A stretch of DNA of 64,000 nucleotides from Siphonodentalium dalli (Eukaryota > Mollusca > Scaphopoda > Gadilida > Siphonodentaliidae), in NCBI GenBank assembly GCA_032622095.1, contig CP136061.1, positions 173,545,107 to 173,609,106 of the forward strand, read 5' to 3'. Of this stretch, positions 46,316-57,499 are shown one piece after another. Under the pieces are notes generated by a model. It made no database searches and was not told where the DNA came from. It worked only from the letters and a program-made list of their open reading frames with translations. Position 1 is the first letter of the stretch; each line of letters starts with the position of its first letter. The translations under genes were made by a program, and so were the position numbers.

Positions 46316-46711
46316 TTGAAACTGATTGATCAATCTATTCAACAGTGGCATGAATCGTGTAAATGCTCCAGTCAAGGAGAAATATACAGGATATTAAAAC
46401 CGGACTTTGGTCAGGAATATTACATCGAGTTTCGTGATGACATAAAATTTACCCTAGCTCGATTCAGAACAAGCAACCACTCATTACCAATAGAAAAGGG
46501 TATGTGGCAAAGTACACCCCACAATGATCGAATATGTACACTATGTAACAACGGCCAAATCGGTGATGAAATTCACTGTATTTTTTACTGTCAATCATTA
46601 TCAACAGAGCGAAACATGCTGTTGCACAAGTCATACTGGAATTGCCCAAGTCCAATAAAACTAAAAATCTTGTTCTCCACGAGAAAACCATCGATAGCTA
46701 GGAGACTGTAA
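46316..46711 (+). pseudogene. C-terminal fragment of a non-LTR retrotransposon ORF2
   Basis: A 131-codon frame ends at TAA (46709-46711). It contains FTLARFRTSNHSLPIEKG followed by RICTLCNNGQIGDEIH and a C five residues on. This is the 'FRTSNH.LPIE.G.W' and C-x2-C-x9-H-x4-C pattern found after the reverse transcriptase in several invertebrate LINE families. The reverse transcriptase itself and the endonuclease are absent, and the sequence upstream of 46305 has stops, so this is a 5'-truncated dead copy. The 3' untranslated part runs to about 46897 and ends 'accagaataata...ttattgaattgat', like the fragment at 15145. The ATG at 46316 is not a meaningful start. Confidence 0.85.
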
Positions 46712-46897
46712 ATTTTTCAAGATTATGGAGGGTCGACTAGCTACTTGATGAGGTAAGAGAGATGCCGCATACTATGCCTCACCATGGCTGTGCCTTAGGG
46801 TAGTATGGTGTGGGGTCCTTGTTGGTCTTATCCAGTGACTGGTTTATCCTGCCCCTGATAGGTTACAACCAGAATAATATATCTTTATTGAATTGAT
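46712..46897 (+). other. 3' untranslated region and tail of the retrotransposon fragment
   Basis: It follows the stop codon and contains 'ggttacaaccagaataatat' and the TTGAATTGAT tail. The matching end on the minus strand at 15145-15190 defines the family's 3' terminus. Confidence 0.6.
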
Positions 46898-47079
46898 ATC
46901 TTCTTTATTCGTCTAACAATGCCTAGACTGATATTATATATACATATGTAAACATGTTTTCTTTCAATGTATGAATAAATCTATCTAATCTATCTACAGT
47001 ATGGTATTAATTTATGTACATAATAATAAAGGAAGTTTATTTTTATATTTATGACGTTTATGAATTATCTGGACATAAG

Positions 47080-47231
47080 ATCGAGTGCAGTCTTAACACG
47101 AGATGTCGTATGTTCTATTTTTAGCCCGATTCCAGGAATTGGGGTCATCAATATTTACGTTTCTGGGAACAACACACGTGGCATTGCAGAGTAATAAGTC
47201 TTGAAGATTTCACACAGTGAACGGATTTATA
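47080..47231 (+). repeat. Inverted duplication, left arm
   Basis: It matches the reverse complement of 50331-50480 over about 150 bp with few differences. It includes a TGTTCTATTTTTAG acceptor-like site (47111-47124) followed by an open stretch in several frames. The arms lie about 3.1 kb apart. Confidence 0.85.
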
Positions 47232-48464
47232 AAACAATTTCAAACATGGGACAACTCAAGCTTTAAAAAAATATCGGGCCTGTGTACACGTAGGCCTATA
47301 TTCCGAATATACATAGCCTAGGCAAAATTTATATTGGAATGTGCGATGTCCATGCAGCATTTGATGTGCATTATAACGCAATCATGGCAATTGCATTTTT
47401 GTTTACCGGCACATGCATGGAAACAACAAATCTCGCCAGTAGACACGATTGCATCATCAAGGTCAAGGTAACACGATGCGATTTATTTGTAGTAGGCCTG
47501 CTCCTATATTTCGTCATTTTTTTCTTTCAAAAAGATGTCTTGCTAACTTTTATTTAGTTTACTTTCGATATTAACCCTTTACCCAACAGTAATATTACCT
47601 CCAGCCAACAGAACTTTCTGGTGACGTCAAAGTTTTTGGGGAAAAACATGTATTATTACTAAATGTTATGTGGCTCTTGATTTATGAAATTATGTTGATC
47701 TGTATGGATGGGGACTGGGAGTAAAAAAAATTCAGAGATGTGAATCCCCCTCCCCAAGCATGATAGTATGGTGAATATTTAGTAGGTTTTATATTTATAT
47801 TTTATAACAATAAATGTAATAAACAAACAAAAGGTAAGTTTTGTTTTATCAACAGATCAATGTGACTTTCAGTTTCAATTTCTCTGTCGGAAAACCATAT
47901 CACGAATTGGGTGATTTATTAATGTTTTAAGCCATGGCTACGTGGTGAAATGAAACATAAAATAAATCATCATGTGGCCTATCAACTCTTGGATAATTAC
48001 GTGTAAATTCAGTTACAATTGACTGCATTATTAGTCCAAACTAGTCAACATTGTGCCATCGATTACAACGCACGTGTTTTTTTGTTTACTTCAATTTGGC
48101 GCACCGGTTTTTGACCTTGACATTGCAGTCAATACATTCGTACCGCACATATCTTGTGCAATTAATAAATTAAACAATTCTTTCGTATCTACATTGTATC
48201 TTATGATCGAGAAAAGTGCTTTTTCTTAGTGAAATTTTGAGCAATCATATTCAATATAAAATGACAAGACAGTGCCGATAAGTAATTCGCGGTAAATGCA
48301 GCACTATTCGGAATTGATTTGCGCACTTTCAATTTAAAAATAGCCGCGTTTGTCTCGTGAACTCTTGTGTTCAAATAAAAGTAAGTTAAGTAACTAATGT
48401 TATACAATGTCATTTCTTTGATTTTTCACATCATGATATGGCCAATTTACTTGAGTATTTGGCA
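47232..48464. other. Mostly unassigned; one TTAA element end
   Basis: 'TTAACCCTTTACCCAACAG' at 47573-47591 matches the left end of the 367-bp element at 56690, but its right end was not found. Short open frames (47339-47557; 48201-48413 minus) have no domain or splice support. Confidence 0.35.
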
Positions 48465-49426
48465 GTGTTAATGCGCAGAGAATAATAATTTTATTAATCA
48501 AACGAGAGAACAAAACGGCCGATCGATGCACAGTTGTGCTATACAGTATTTTATTATTGTTGCGCGGACGTCGGCAAGGTTCCGAGGTGTTTTCATCATC
48601 ATCAGCTGATCAATAAGTTCAATGGAAACACTCGATAAATGGTCAATTGATACTAACACTAAAGCTAAGATATATTATGTTTGAATTTGCAATGAATGTC
48701 ATTTATTTATTACCGAATGGCTAATAGTTATAGCCATGATAGATGACAGTCCCCATTGTGCGTCCCACATTCCAACACCACGTGTTCGCAGGTACAAATT
48801 TATGCGCTCGATCGTTATCAGTGGGCGTTTCTTGATCTTTCTTGGCGGGAGTGTTTTTTAAATAAACCATTTGGATTGAATCGTGTGTCCATTCCTTTGT
48901 ATTTTTAGATTACATTGTGGAGAATATACTCAAGATTATGTAATTGTCAATGCGCGCAGAATAATAATTTTATTAATCAAACGAGAGAACAAAATGGCCG
49001 ATGCACATAAATTTGTGCTACAGTATTTTATCATTGCTGCAATGACGTCGACAAGGTTCCTAGATTTTTTCATCGTCATCAGCTGATCAATAAGTTCAAT
49101 GACAACATTCGATAAATGGTCAATTGATACTAATACTAAATCTAAGATATATTCTGTTTGAATTTGCAATGAATGTCATTTATGAATTACCGAATGGGTA
49201 ATAGATATAGCCATGATAAATGAGTCCCCATTGTGCGCCCCAATTTCCAACAACACGTGTTTACTGTAGGTACATATTTTTTGCGCACGTCATCAGTGGG
49301 GGTTTCTTGGCGGGAGTGTTTTTTAAATAAACAATTTGGATTGAATCATGTGTCCATTCCTTTGTATTTTTCGATTATAGTGTGGAGAATATACTCAAGA
49401 TTATGTATTTGTCAATGCGCTTTAAC
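48465..49426. repeat. Two tandem copies of a 480-bp unit
   Basis: Copy 1 (48465-48946) and copy 2 (48947-49426) share the whole unit, from 'ataataattttattaatcaa' through 'cagctgatcaataagttcaa' to 'gagaatatactcaagattatg', with roughly one change in ten bases. Both lack a conserved open frame, so the duplicated sequence is not obviously coding. Confidence 0.9.
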
Positions 49427-50089
49427 AACATAATTTATTTGGGTACTAATCCAGGCAATCCCCGTGCCCACAATATTGGGCTGAATTGGCGTGACGTTGG
49501 GACGTGTAACTGAAGAGAAAATCGAAAATGTTGTTGAACTTTTCGATCAAAACTTTATTGAATTCTCAAAATTGCTCACTCAGTGTATTAAAATAAAATA
49601 TTATTCGATCTTGTGATGAATGAGGGAAAAAATCAAATCAAATCAAATCAGTTTTGTTTGAGAACATTTCTAGGGCCAAAAGAGTTTTATCAAATATATA
49701 TTTCAATTTTTTATCACGTTCACTTTGGAACAGTCTATTGCTAGTGTTGAAGAGATACTACCTTTATGAAACCATTTCTTTTTATGTTTCCTTCAGAGCG
49801 TTTCTAGGAGATATGTGCTGTATGAATAATATGCAAAAAGAATTCAATGGACAATTTAATAACTTGGAATCAAAACTTGAAACGTGTAGAGTTTTAATTC
49901 ATTTAAACAAGCTTCCACCCCAATAAAAATATGCTTACGAAGGAGGCTGTGGACGAATCCAAAAGTAATGACAATAAATAGAACCGGAAACATAAACAAA
50001 CATGCTCGATTCGTCGAGCATAAACAACATGCTCTATTCGTCGATTATCAAAACAGACATAGGCCTAATTGTTCTTGAAATAAATGGGT
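49427..50089. other. Unassigned sequence with an AAATC repeat
   Basis: A short (AAATC)n run lies at 49632-49650. The following 90-codon frame (49654-49926) contains SRSLWNSL, faintly like the C-terminus of some LINE proteins, but nothing else supports that. Confidence 0.3.
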
Positions 50090-50319
50090 AAATTATCGGA
50101 AAGTTGGTAATACATTACCGGTACATTACTTTCGGAAATTTTTCGGGAAATTTTCGGGAAATCAGCGTGTTATCGGAATATTTAGATGCGGTATCGGAAT
50201 ATTTTCGGGAAATGGTGACCGCTCTATCGGAATCTATCGGGAAATTTAGATAGTTTTGAGTTATCGGAATCCTATCGGGATATTTATCGGGATCCCGATA
50301 GTAGTTTTGAGATGACCCC
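50090..50319. mobile_element. Right end of an element with ATCGGGAAA array
   Basis: Words such as TTTCGGGAAATTTTCGGGAA and ATCGGAATATTT fill 50095-50285. The end is a palindrome (TATCGGGATCCCGATA) and then a cap reading GGGGTCATCTCAAAAC inward, ending at 50319 and followed by TTA. The same last 45 bp occurs at 51145-51189. Confidence 0.6.
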
Positions 50320-50330
50320 TTAGGGGTATA

Positions 50331-50480
50331 TAAATCCGTTCACTGTGTGAAATTTTCGAGACGTATTACTCTGCAATGCCACATGTGTTGTTCCCAGAAA
50401 CGTAAATATTGATGACCCCAATTCCTGGAATCGGGCTAAAAATAGAACATACGACATCTCGTGTTAAGACTGCACTCGAT
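50331..50480 (-). repeat. Inverted duplication, right arm
   Basis: Reverse complement of 47080-47231. It begins 11 bp after the element end at 50319. Beyond 50480 the two arms diverge. Confidence 0.85.
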
Positions 50481-50949
50481 TGTGCATGCATTAATTGTGT
50501 CGTCGGCGATTCGCGATTAAATACAAATCTTTTACATTTGCCATAATATATGTATTTCTTTATTTCCTCCATATTTAAAAGTCGGATGTATTTAAACATA
50601 TTACAAACACAATTAAGCTTTGAAGATAGTAGCCGCAACGCCGAAATAAATCTTAGAATTTAATCAATTGATGGATCTGTTCTATTTTTAGAAAGTGAAA
50701 GTAGCCGCTTGCATTAAGGCCTACTCTACATATTTGGGTATGCTCCCCGTGAATTTATTTATTGATTTTGAATATTTCCCGATGGGTGGGGTGTATTGTC
50801 CAGGTAAAATACCGATATTGTACGTAGCACCCACTGATCACCACAGTATAACATATAATAGTTCTACGACATGTGTCCCCTTTAAAACTTTATACTAACG
50901 ATTTCTCATATTAGATTAAATCAATAATAAAGATAGGTCTATAAAACAT
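50481..50949. other. Unassigned sequence
   Basis: AT-rich. A second copy of the motif TGTTCTATTTTTAG occurs at 50680-50693 on the plus strand, followed by 67 open codons (50695-50898) with no domain. Confidence 0.3.
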
Positions 50950-51189
50950 AAAATCGCGATAAAAGTCCGGAGTAATCCCGATACAGAAACTTTCCAAACA
51001 ACATGCGTTGTTTTCGGAATATGATACTCAGAAATGAAAGTAAACTCCGATAGAATCCCGATAGACTATGTAAATATTCCGATAATTTCCCGAAAAACGT
51101 TGCGTCATTTCCCGATAACTGTATATATAACTATGGGTATCCTATCGGGAAATCTATCGGGATCCCGATAGTAGTTTTGAGATGACCCC
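50950..51189. mobile_element. Second ATCGGGAAA array end
   Basis: Words CCCGATAGA, TTTCCCGATAA and ATCGGGAAATC lead to TATCGGGATCCCGATA and the cap GGGGTCATCTCAAAAC ending at 51189, followed by TTTA. It lies in the same orientation as the end at 50319. Confidence 0.6.
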
Positions 51190-51535
51190 TTTATAGCATA
51201 GTCGTACGGGCGCCCGAATTTACATGATGCATCGTAACCCATTGTAATTCATTGTAACACAGTTTTGAATAATATATACCTTGTATATATACACAGACAC
51301 ATAATCAAAATTCAAATATACCTTAGATATGTATAATTCGGGCAGAAATGTGAAAAATACTCTAATTTGCCACAATTTCCCTGTGAAATACCATTCAATT
51401 TGCCCGAAAATATCTCCTATTTGCGGAAAATTTCCAGAATATTGAGCTTTCAACAACGTTTGGCCCTGCAGCCCTCACTGACATTCTGGCCCATAGTGAC
51501 ATGCAGATTAGGCTACCCAATCACACAAGAACTTA
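51190..51535. other. Unassigned sequence
   Basis: AT-rich with no repeat match seen. A 78-codon minus-strand frame here has no domain. Confidence 0.3.
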
Positions 51536-52447
51536 TAAAGATATAATGAAATCACGAATTTGTTTACACATGGAAAGTATACTATAAATCGGGGTTGTGG
51601 AATAATTTATTTGGGCCTGTATTCTTTTATTCATAACAGTTCGCACAATTAAACGGTGACCATAGAGCCAAATTAGGACAAGTTACATAATCACACAAAA
51701 AACTTATACGAAATCAAAATTTGCATTGTTTACGGTTCCTCTACAGCACTGGTCATAATTCGACAATGTAGCAATTAATAGCACTTGCTTCACGAGATAT
51801 TGGGGGCTTCAACCTTTACTGTAAACCCACGGATATGCGGCCACATCATAACGTAGGTTTTAAATGTGACACGGAAATATCCTATTATATAAATCGGGGT
51901 CTGGTAATCATTTATGTGGGACTTTAATCTTCTATTAATAATAGTTCATTAAACAGAGTTTGAATTGTCCGATATTAACCAAATCTGAGATTTGAGAAGA
52001 TCGGAGAAATTTACTAATATACAGAACTCTTGAAATATTTTCATATCGGAGAAAATTCGGATTAAATAGGAGTTTTTTAAGTGTTCATTCGATTCGTTAC
52101 CAGAGAAAAACTCTGAGAAATTTCAGCAAGGACACCGACATCTTCCTGTTCGCGACACACCGGTATAAAGCTGCGAGCATGGCTAACACAAACGATCATA
52201 TCGACAGCAATATGGACGGAACAATGCTGCGATCTTGACGAAAACAAACACTGCAAAAACTTTGTCGAAACAAAACAGCGAACATTGAGCAAAACTCTGA
52301 AACTGCGAAACAAAACTGCGATAATTGCGAAAACATCGAACCAAGATGGCGAAAATGACGAAAACGTACAACGTTCGATAATGTCGAAAAACAGCGATAA
52401 TGATGCCATATTTTTCGCATATGCGAAAGAGGTTTTGACATGCTCCC
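51536..52447. mobile_element. Diverged GGGA-cap element, right part
   Basis: 'tggaaagtatactataaatc' and the next 200 bp match 4550-4745, and 'atagcacttgcttcacgaga' (51781) matches 6059 and 23271. A TCGGAGAAA array (51990-52110) is followed by GCGAAAACA words (52190-52400). The cap GGGAGCATGTCAAAAC ends at 52447, followed by TTA. This combines the interior of the GGGACC family with the cap and array of the family at 400-688. Confidence 0.65.
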
Positions 52448-52450
52448 TTA

Positions 52451-53290
52451 GTTATCAGTTGATTAACTGACATGTATAATAACCAAGTGAGTCACAATTT
52501 GCTACCTTTCAGAAAACGCAGAGAATTATCTACGGGACATATGTGAAAAATCAACTTTTTACCAAATTGAATTGCCATTTTGGAAGCTATCTTGAGTAAT
52601 TTGGTCTATAAAAACTGTAGTGTGACGCATTTAAGATAGACCAAACAAAAAACACCTTTCATACCAAAGATAGTTACATTTTACTTGAAAAAATGGTCCA
52701 AACCTGTGAAAAGTTATTTTTTACCAATATTTATGTAAAGTTTGTGAGAGAAAAGTCCAATATTTCTGGTAATGTCAATGGTGACAATAGTAACAATTAA
52801 CCATGGTGCATCAGACATGGTAGTATTTAATTAATAGAAGGCAGAATAGCCAATTTTATACATCAACCACAACTTATAAGCGAATGCAGGACATGCTGGG
52901 GCAATATCTAACATTTTCCATATTTTGGCAGCCATTTTGAGTCAAAATAACAGTTTTGGTTCCAATAAGTTGGAATATTCATAGGTAATGCTAGGCACTT
53001 ACATTACACAGTTCTGCTCATTAATTGTTGAAATATGACTAGAATCCCAATTGTGATTGTTTGTGAAATTTTGTACCGAGTTCTGTAATGATCAGTTAAT
53101 ATAAAAAAAACAAAATAAAGTCACATTTCTCAACCAGTTCCAAACAGCATAAACTGATCTAGAAGATATTTGTGAAAAAACATCATATTTTCAACCTCCG
53201 GTGGGCATATTGGATGGGGAGTTCCAATTTTGCCCTATAAAGGCGGCATTATGTCTTAGCTTCACGAAAACATATACATTTGTATACATT
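52451..53290 (-). repeat. Uninterrupted copy of the repeat split by the 8.7 kb element
   Basis: On the minus strand it runs from 'gtgaagctaagacataatgc' to 'actcaagatagcttccaaaa', matching 10599-10804 joined to 19533-20075. It is the empty-site reference for that insertion; the site falls near 53090. Confidence 0.8.
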
Positions 53291-53932
53291 TGACTAGATT
53301 TTCCTGCTATAATTTGCATATCAGCTCCCAGACTAAATCTATCTGTGCTATGCAAAAACAAGACAGTCAATGACTGTGGGGTCGCTCACAAGACTGCAAA
53401 GACTGATAAGACTGGGACTCTGGAGACCACGTCAGTCAGCACTTTTCATAATCACTTTAAAAGAACTAGATTTAAACAGCATATGTAGCTAGAAAGACTT
53501 CAAGTATGTAGATTTGTGAAAATCCACCTTGAAATTGCCAACTGTACACTACTGATCACCCCCCTCCTCCAGCTCAACAAGTCCCCTCCCAACCGGGCTC
53601 CAGACTCCCAAGTCTTAGGTTGGAATTTCACAACCGACACCTCAAACTTTCTCAATTGTTGGAAATTTCCAATCTCACAAGCGCCTTTTTCTAAAACCAT
53701 TTAGACATGTTTTAAGCCCAATTATCCATGGACCCAAAACACAATACATGTATGTCAGACTAATCAGTCAGGTGGTTCCAAGGTAGATGTTTTAATGAAT
53801 TTGGTATTTCAATGATTTTATTAGACACAAAAGTGTTAACTCCCCATAGCCCGCCATTTCTTGACAGGTTGACCTCATTTTAACAAATCTGAATCTCAGT
53901 CACTAAAGGATCCTCCCGATTCCTCCATACTA

Positions 53933-55211
53933 CCGTACTGACCCGCGTTTAGGCCCAGGGGGCCTTTGTTTTATTTGAGCTCAAAAATCCAAGTGGGCTT
54001 AAACTCGAATATGCCCCTTTGCAAACCATAAATCCCAAGAAATCGGGACAGTAAAACTGAAGAAATGATTCCATAAAATAAAGTCGGTCCAACACAGAGT
54101 TTCGGGGAAATATACACGGCTTCCAGATTAAATAAAGTTAAGTATAAGTTACTTTGAGAAGGTATTTTTTTAATTTTGATGTGTATATTAAAATATTACT
54201 TCTTGTCTTGTTTTATTGCCCAAAATTCCCATAAATGACAGTTTGTAAGCATCATGGGTCATCGGATTTCTGCCATTTCAGACAGTTGGGTAAATCCACT
54301 ATCTATAGTCTATATCTATAGTTTATATCAATGTTCAGATGTACGTGATCCCCACAACAATATAATTAAAACACAACTTTGCCATCGTCATCGAAGCCAA
54401 AGATAATAATTAAAAAATGTCTGAAAATTGTACAGGGAAATATTATGCAACATATAAGAGAGTGACTTAATCCGATTAGGATAACAATGAACCCAGTGCT
54501 CTATTCATGGCCCGTTGTCTACAAAGAGTTACAATACAATAGTGACGGCCCCAGTGAGTCTAGTTAATTAACGAAATTATGATGTAAATACGTATATAAA
54601 AAAAACACGTGTTTGAATGTTTAGAGTTAGCCAATCGGTTCCAAACCATTGACACAGATAAATGTTTATACTATAGTCTATATCGTAAAATGTGAAAAAT
54701 AGAAGTTTTTTAAATAATGATTATTTACCGGGTACCATTACGACATCGGTATCTCTTTTTTTTAAGGCATCTGGTGCTGTTGGGGTGTTGTGGATGACAA
54801 GTCCCCCTTCTGCCCCATTATTATACCCACCGTGTGTTTACATAACCAGGGAATGAGTTCTTTTTGTGTTTGGCCACATGTAGGAACATACCGACATACG
54901 AAGAATATTTGTACAAATGAGATTTTAAGATTCACTTTATTTTATTTTATTTATTATCACTAATACCTACGAAGTATAACTTTCCATTTTTCGTGGCATT
55001 CTCGCCATCACCGATCGTTTGTGAATATACTTCCCGTTATATTGGAATTATTTATTTGGGGAGTATCATTAGCAAATACTTACTTACCACCGCTGAAATT
55101 GAACAAAATTTTGGGTGGGCTTAAACACGAATATACCCTGTGCATGGAATTTGGCCAAAATATATGGGTGGGCTTAAACACGGGCATGGGCTTTGAACCG
55201 GGTCAGTACGG
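53933..55211. mobile_element. 1.28 kb element with CCGTACTGACCCG ends
   Basis: The left end reads CCGTACTGACCCG, and the right end is its exact reverse complement. It interrupts the phrase 'catac|caaatataagctaaat' seen whole at 37398 and 37551. 'gggtgggcttaaacacg' occurs twice near the right end, and related words lie near the left. The target duplication is unclear (CATA is possible). There is no transposase. Confidence 0.7.
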
Positions 55212-55390
55212 CATATGTAAGCTAAATAGTCCAAACTCTCTTGAGAAGACACTTTAAGAATTACTATAGAGACATATAGACACCAAATAACCCTTTGTAC
55301 ATATCATAAATATCAGTAAAATAGACCTTGTGCATGCCTGGCCTCAAGCAACACAATGTATTATACAATCAAGCCTTGAAATAGTGTTAT

Positions 55391-56250
55391 AGTGTGTCTG
55401 TCATTTGCAGAATGAGGTCCCCAGAGGGTGAATTTAGTGACGATATCCCTCACAGTGGGCTATCATCACTAAATTCACCCTCTGGGGACCTCATTCTGAT
55501 AAGGCCCTCAACTGCTATGGAAGACCTAGAATAAGATTGAAGTTCCCCAGTTGAAGTTGGTGATGTTCACCCATTGGGCACCTCAATTATGAATTTTATC
55601 TTCTGCAAATTAGGGCATATAGAAACTTCCTAGAAGGGAAATTTAACTAACAACAATGTAAATTTGATACTATAGATACTTCCCAGAAGATGAGGCCTAA
55701 GCAGAATGAGGTCTCCAGATGGTGAATTTGGTGATGCTAGTCCGATGTGTGGGATAGCATCACTAAAAGCATGTCTGTTCCTACATTGTGCTTGCCTGGC
55801 CTCAAGCAACACAATGTATCATACAATCAAGCCTTGAAATAGTGTGATAGTGTGTCTGTCATTTGCAGAATGAGGTCCTCAGAGGGTGAATTTAGTGACG
55901 CTATCACGCACAGCAGGCTAGCATCACTAAATTCACCCTCTGGGGACCTAATTCTGCTAAGGCCCTCAACTGCTATGGCAGACCTAGGATAAGATTGAAG
56001 TTCCCCAGTTGAAGTTGGTGATGTTCACCCATTGGGCACCTCAATTATGAATTTATCTTCTGCAAATTAGGGGATATAGAAACTTCCTAGAAGGGAAATG
56101 TAACTAACAACAATGTTAATTTGATACTATAGATACTTCCCAGAAGATGAGGCCTAAGCAGAATGAGGTCTCCAGAGTGTGAATTTGGTGATGCTAGGCC
56201 GCTGTGCAGGATAGCATCACTAAATTCACCCTCTGGGGACCTCATTCTGC
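55391..56250. repeat. AGAATGAGG foldback modules, two tandem units
   Basis: Foldbacks at 55408-55499 and 55866-55955, half copies at 55703 and 56158-56250, and identical spacers between make a unit of about 455 bp present nearly twice ('atgtattatacaatcaagcc' at 55358 and 55816). Confidence 0.85.
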
Positions 56251-56689
56251 AAATGACAGACATGCTATTTGTCCTAATTTGAACAATTAATTACTTCTAG
56301 CAGATCTGCAAGGAATGTTTATAAAAATGTCAAGATTTCATTTGACATGATTGTGTAGGCATACCCAGCATATATATACAGTTACAGCCAAAGTAAATGC
56401 TTCTTATTAATGATTCTGTAAAGAATTTGAGTAAATTTTATTTTTGGGACCAGGCCAGGGTGGCAGAAGCAGTGCACTTGAGTGAAGGGCACAACCTTCA
56501 GAAATGTAATGGCATTAGTTTTTCAATTTTCAAAAAATGTTAAACAATATATATATATAATTGACCATGGAGTTAAATACTATTTTTTTTATTTTATTTT
56601 AAATATTTTAATAAAAAAAACAATTCCACAGTTTTTTTTAAATATTCTTTTATTTTTTAAATATATCATTTCTTTTCTTTTTTGGTTAA

Positions 56690-57056
56690 CCCTTTACCCA
56701 ACAGAAGGGCCCTGTGCCAATGCATTCTCTTATATATGCGAGTCGACCATAGGTCGCCTCGCATATATAAGAGAATGCATTGGCTTAACACATTAAAAAT
56801 TATAAAATTGTTAAAGAATGTAAGAAAAAATAGTAAAAAGTGTTAAAAAAATGCCAATGCATTCTCTTATATATGCGAGGCGACCTATTATAAGAGAATG
56901 CATTGGCACAGGGCATAACTGTAACTATCACAATGTGGTCAAGGAGCCGGTTCCAATGATATCCATATTTGTATGGTTCTATTGAGACAGACCGAAGATA
57001 TTTTAGGCTGTTGAAGCTTTATTTGGCCGGTTTTGGCCGGTTTGTTGGGTAAAGGG
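56690..57056. mobile_element. 367-bp TTAA-flanked MITE with two long hairpins
   Basis: TTAA lies at 56686-56689 and 57057-57060. The ends read inward CCCTTTACCCAACA, exact over 14 bp. Inside are a 69-bp palindrome (56716-56784, 27-bp arms) and a second copy of the same palindrome with a shortened right arm (56853-56907). GCCCTGTGCCAATGC near 56709 also pairs with GCATTGGCACAGGGC ending near 56914. No coding. Confidence 0.9.
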
Positions 57057-57499
57057 TTAAAGAGTTTAATCTGAATGTTTTTTTTTGTTGAGTTATGTCC
57101 CTGGCCCCACCCACATTTGACCCAGTGACCTCATTTGAACAAATCAGAACCCCAGTCAACCAAGGATCCTTCATACCAAATATGAACCCATTTGGCCTGA
57201 TGGTATTTGAGAAGATGTTTAAAAGAATTACTATGGAGGGAAAGAGTTATGGCCCTGGTTTCTCAACTAATCAACCTGGTGACCTCATTTGAACAAATCT
57301 GAATGTGAGTCACCTAGGGAACATCACACCAAATATGAACCCGTTCCGTCTTACAGTTTTGGCGTAGAAGATGATTCTTGATGGACGGACAGATGGACAT
57401 ACAGACAGACGGATGGATGGACGGACGACGGACGAGGAGTGATGACTATAGCTCCACCGGAGACTTCGTCTCAGGTGAGCTAAAAACTCCTTTCTTTAA

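Larger units (their letters stand above)
53358..57481 (+). repeat. 'GGTCGCTCACC...CAGGTGAGCTA' composite repeat, copy 3
   Basis: It starts 'aacaagacagtcaatgactg' and ends 'cgtctcaggtgagcta'. It includes the 53519-53720 block shared with 26040-26230, the insertion 53933-55211, AGAATGAGG foldback modules (55391-56250) and the palindromic TTAA element 56690-57056. The terminal 170-bp unit ends with ACGGACGACGG (57385-57440). Open frames inside are repeat readings. Confidence 0.75.

Noticed and set aside
49654-49926. 90-codon frame with SRSLWNSL as a possible LINE C-terminus
   Set aside because: A single short motif is not enough; no knuckle, no tail and no reverse transcriptase nearby.
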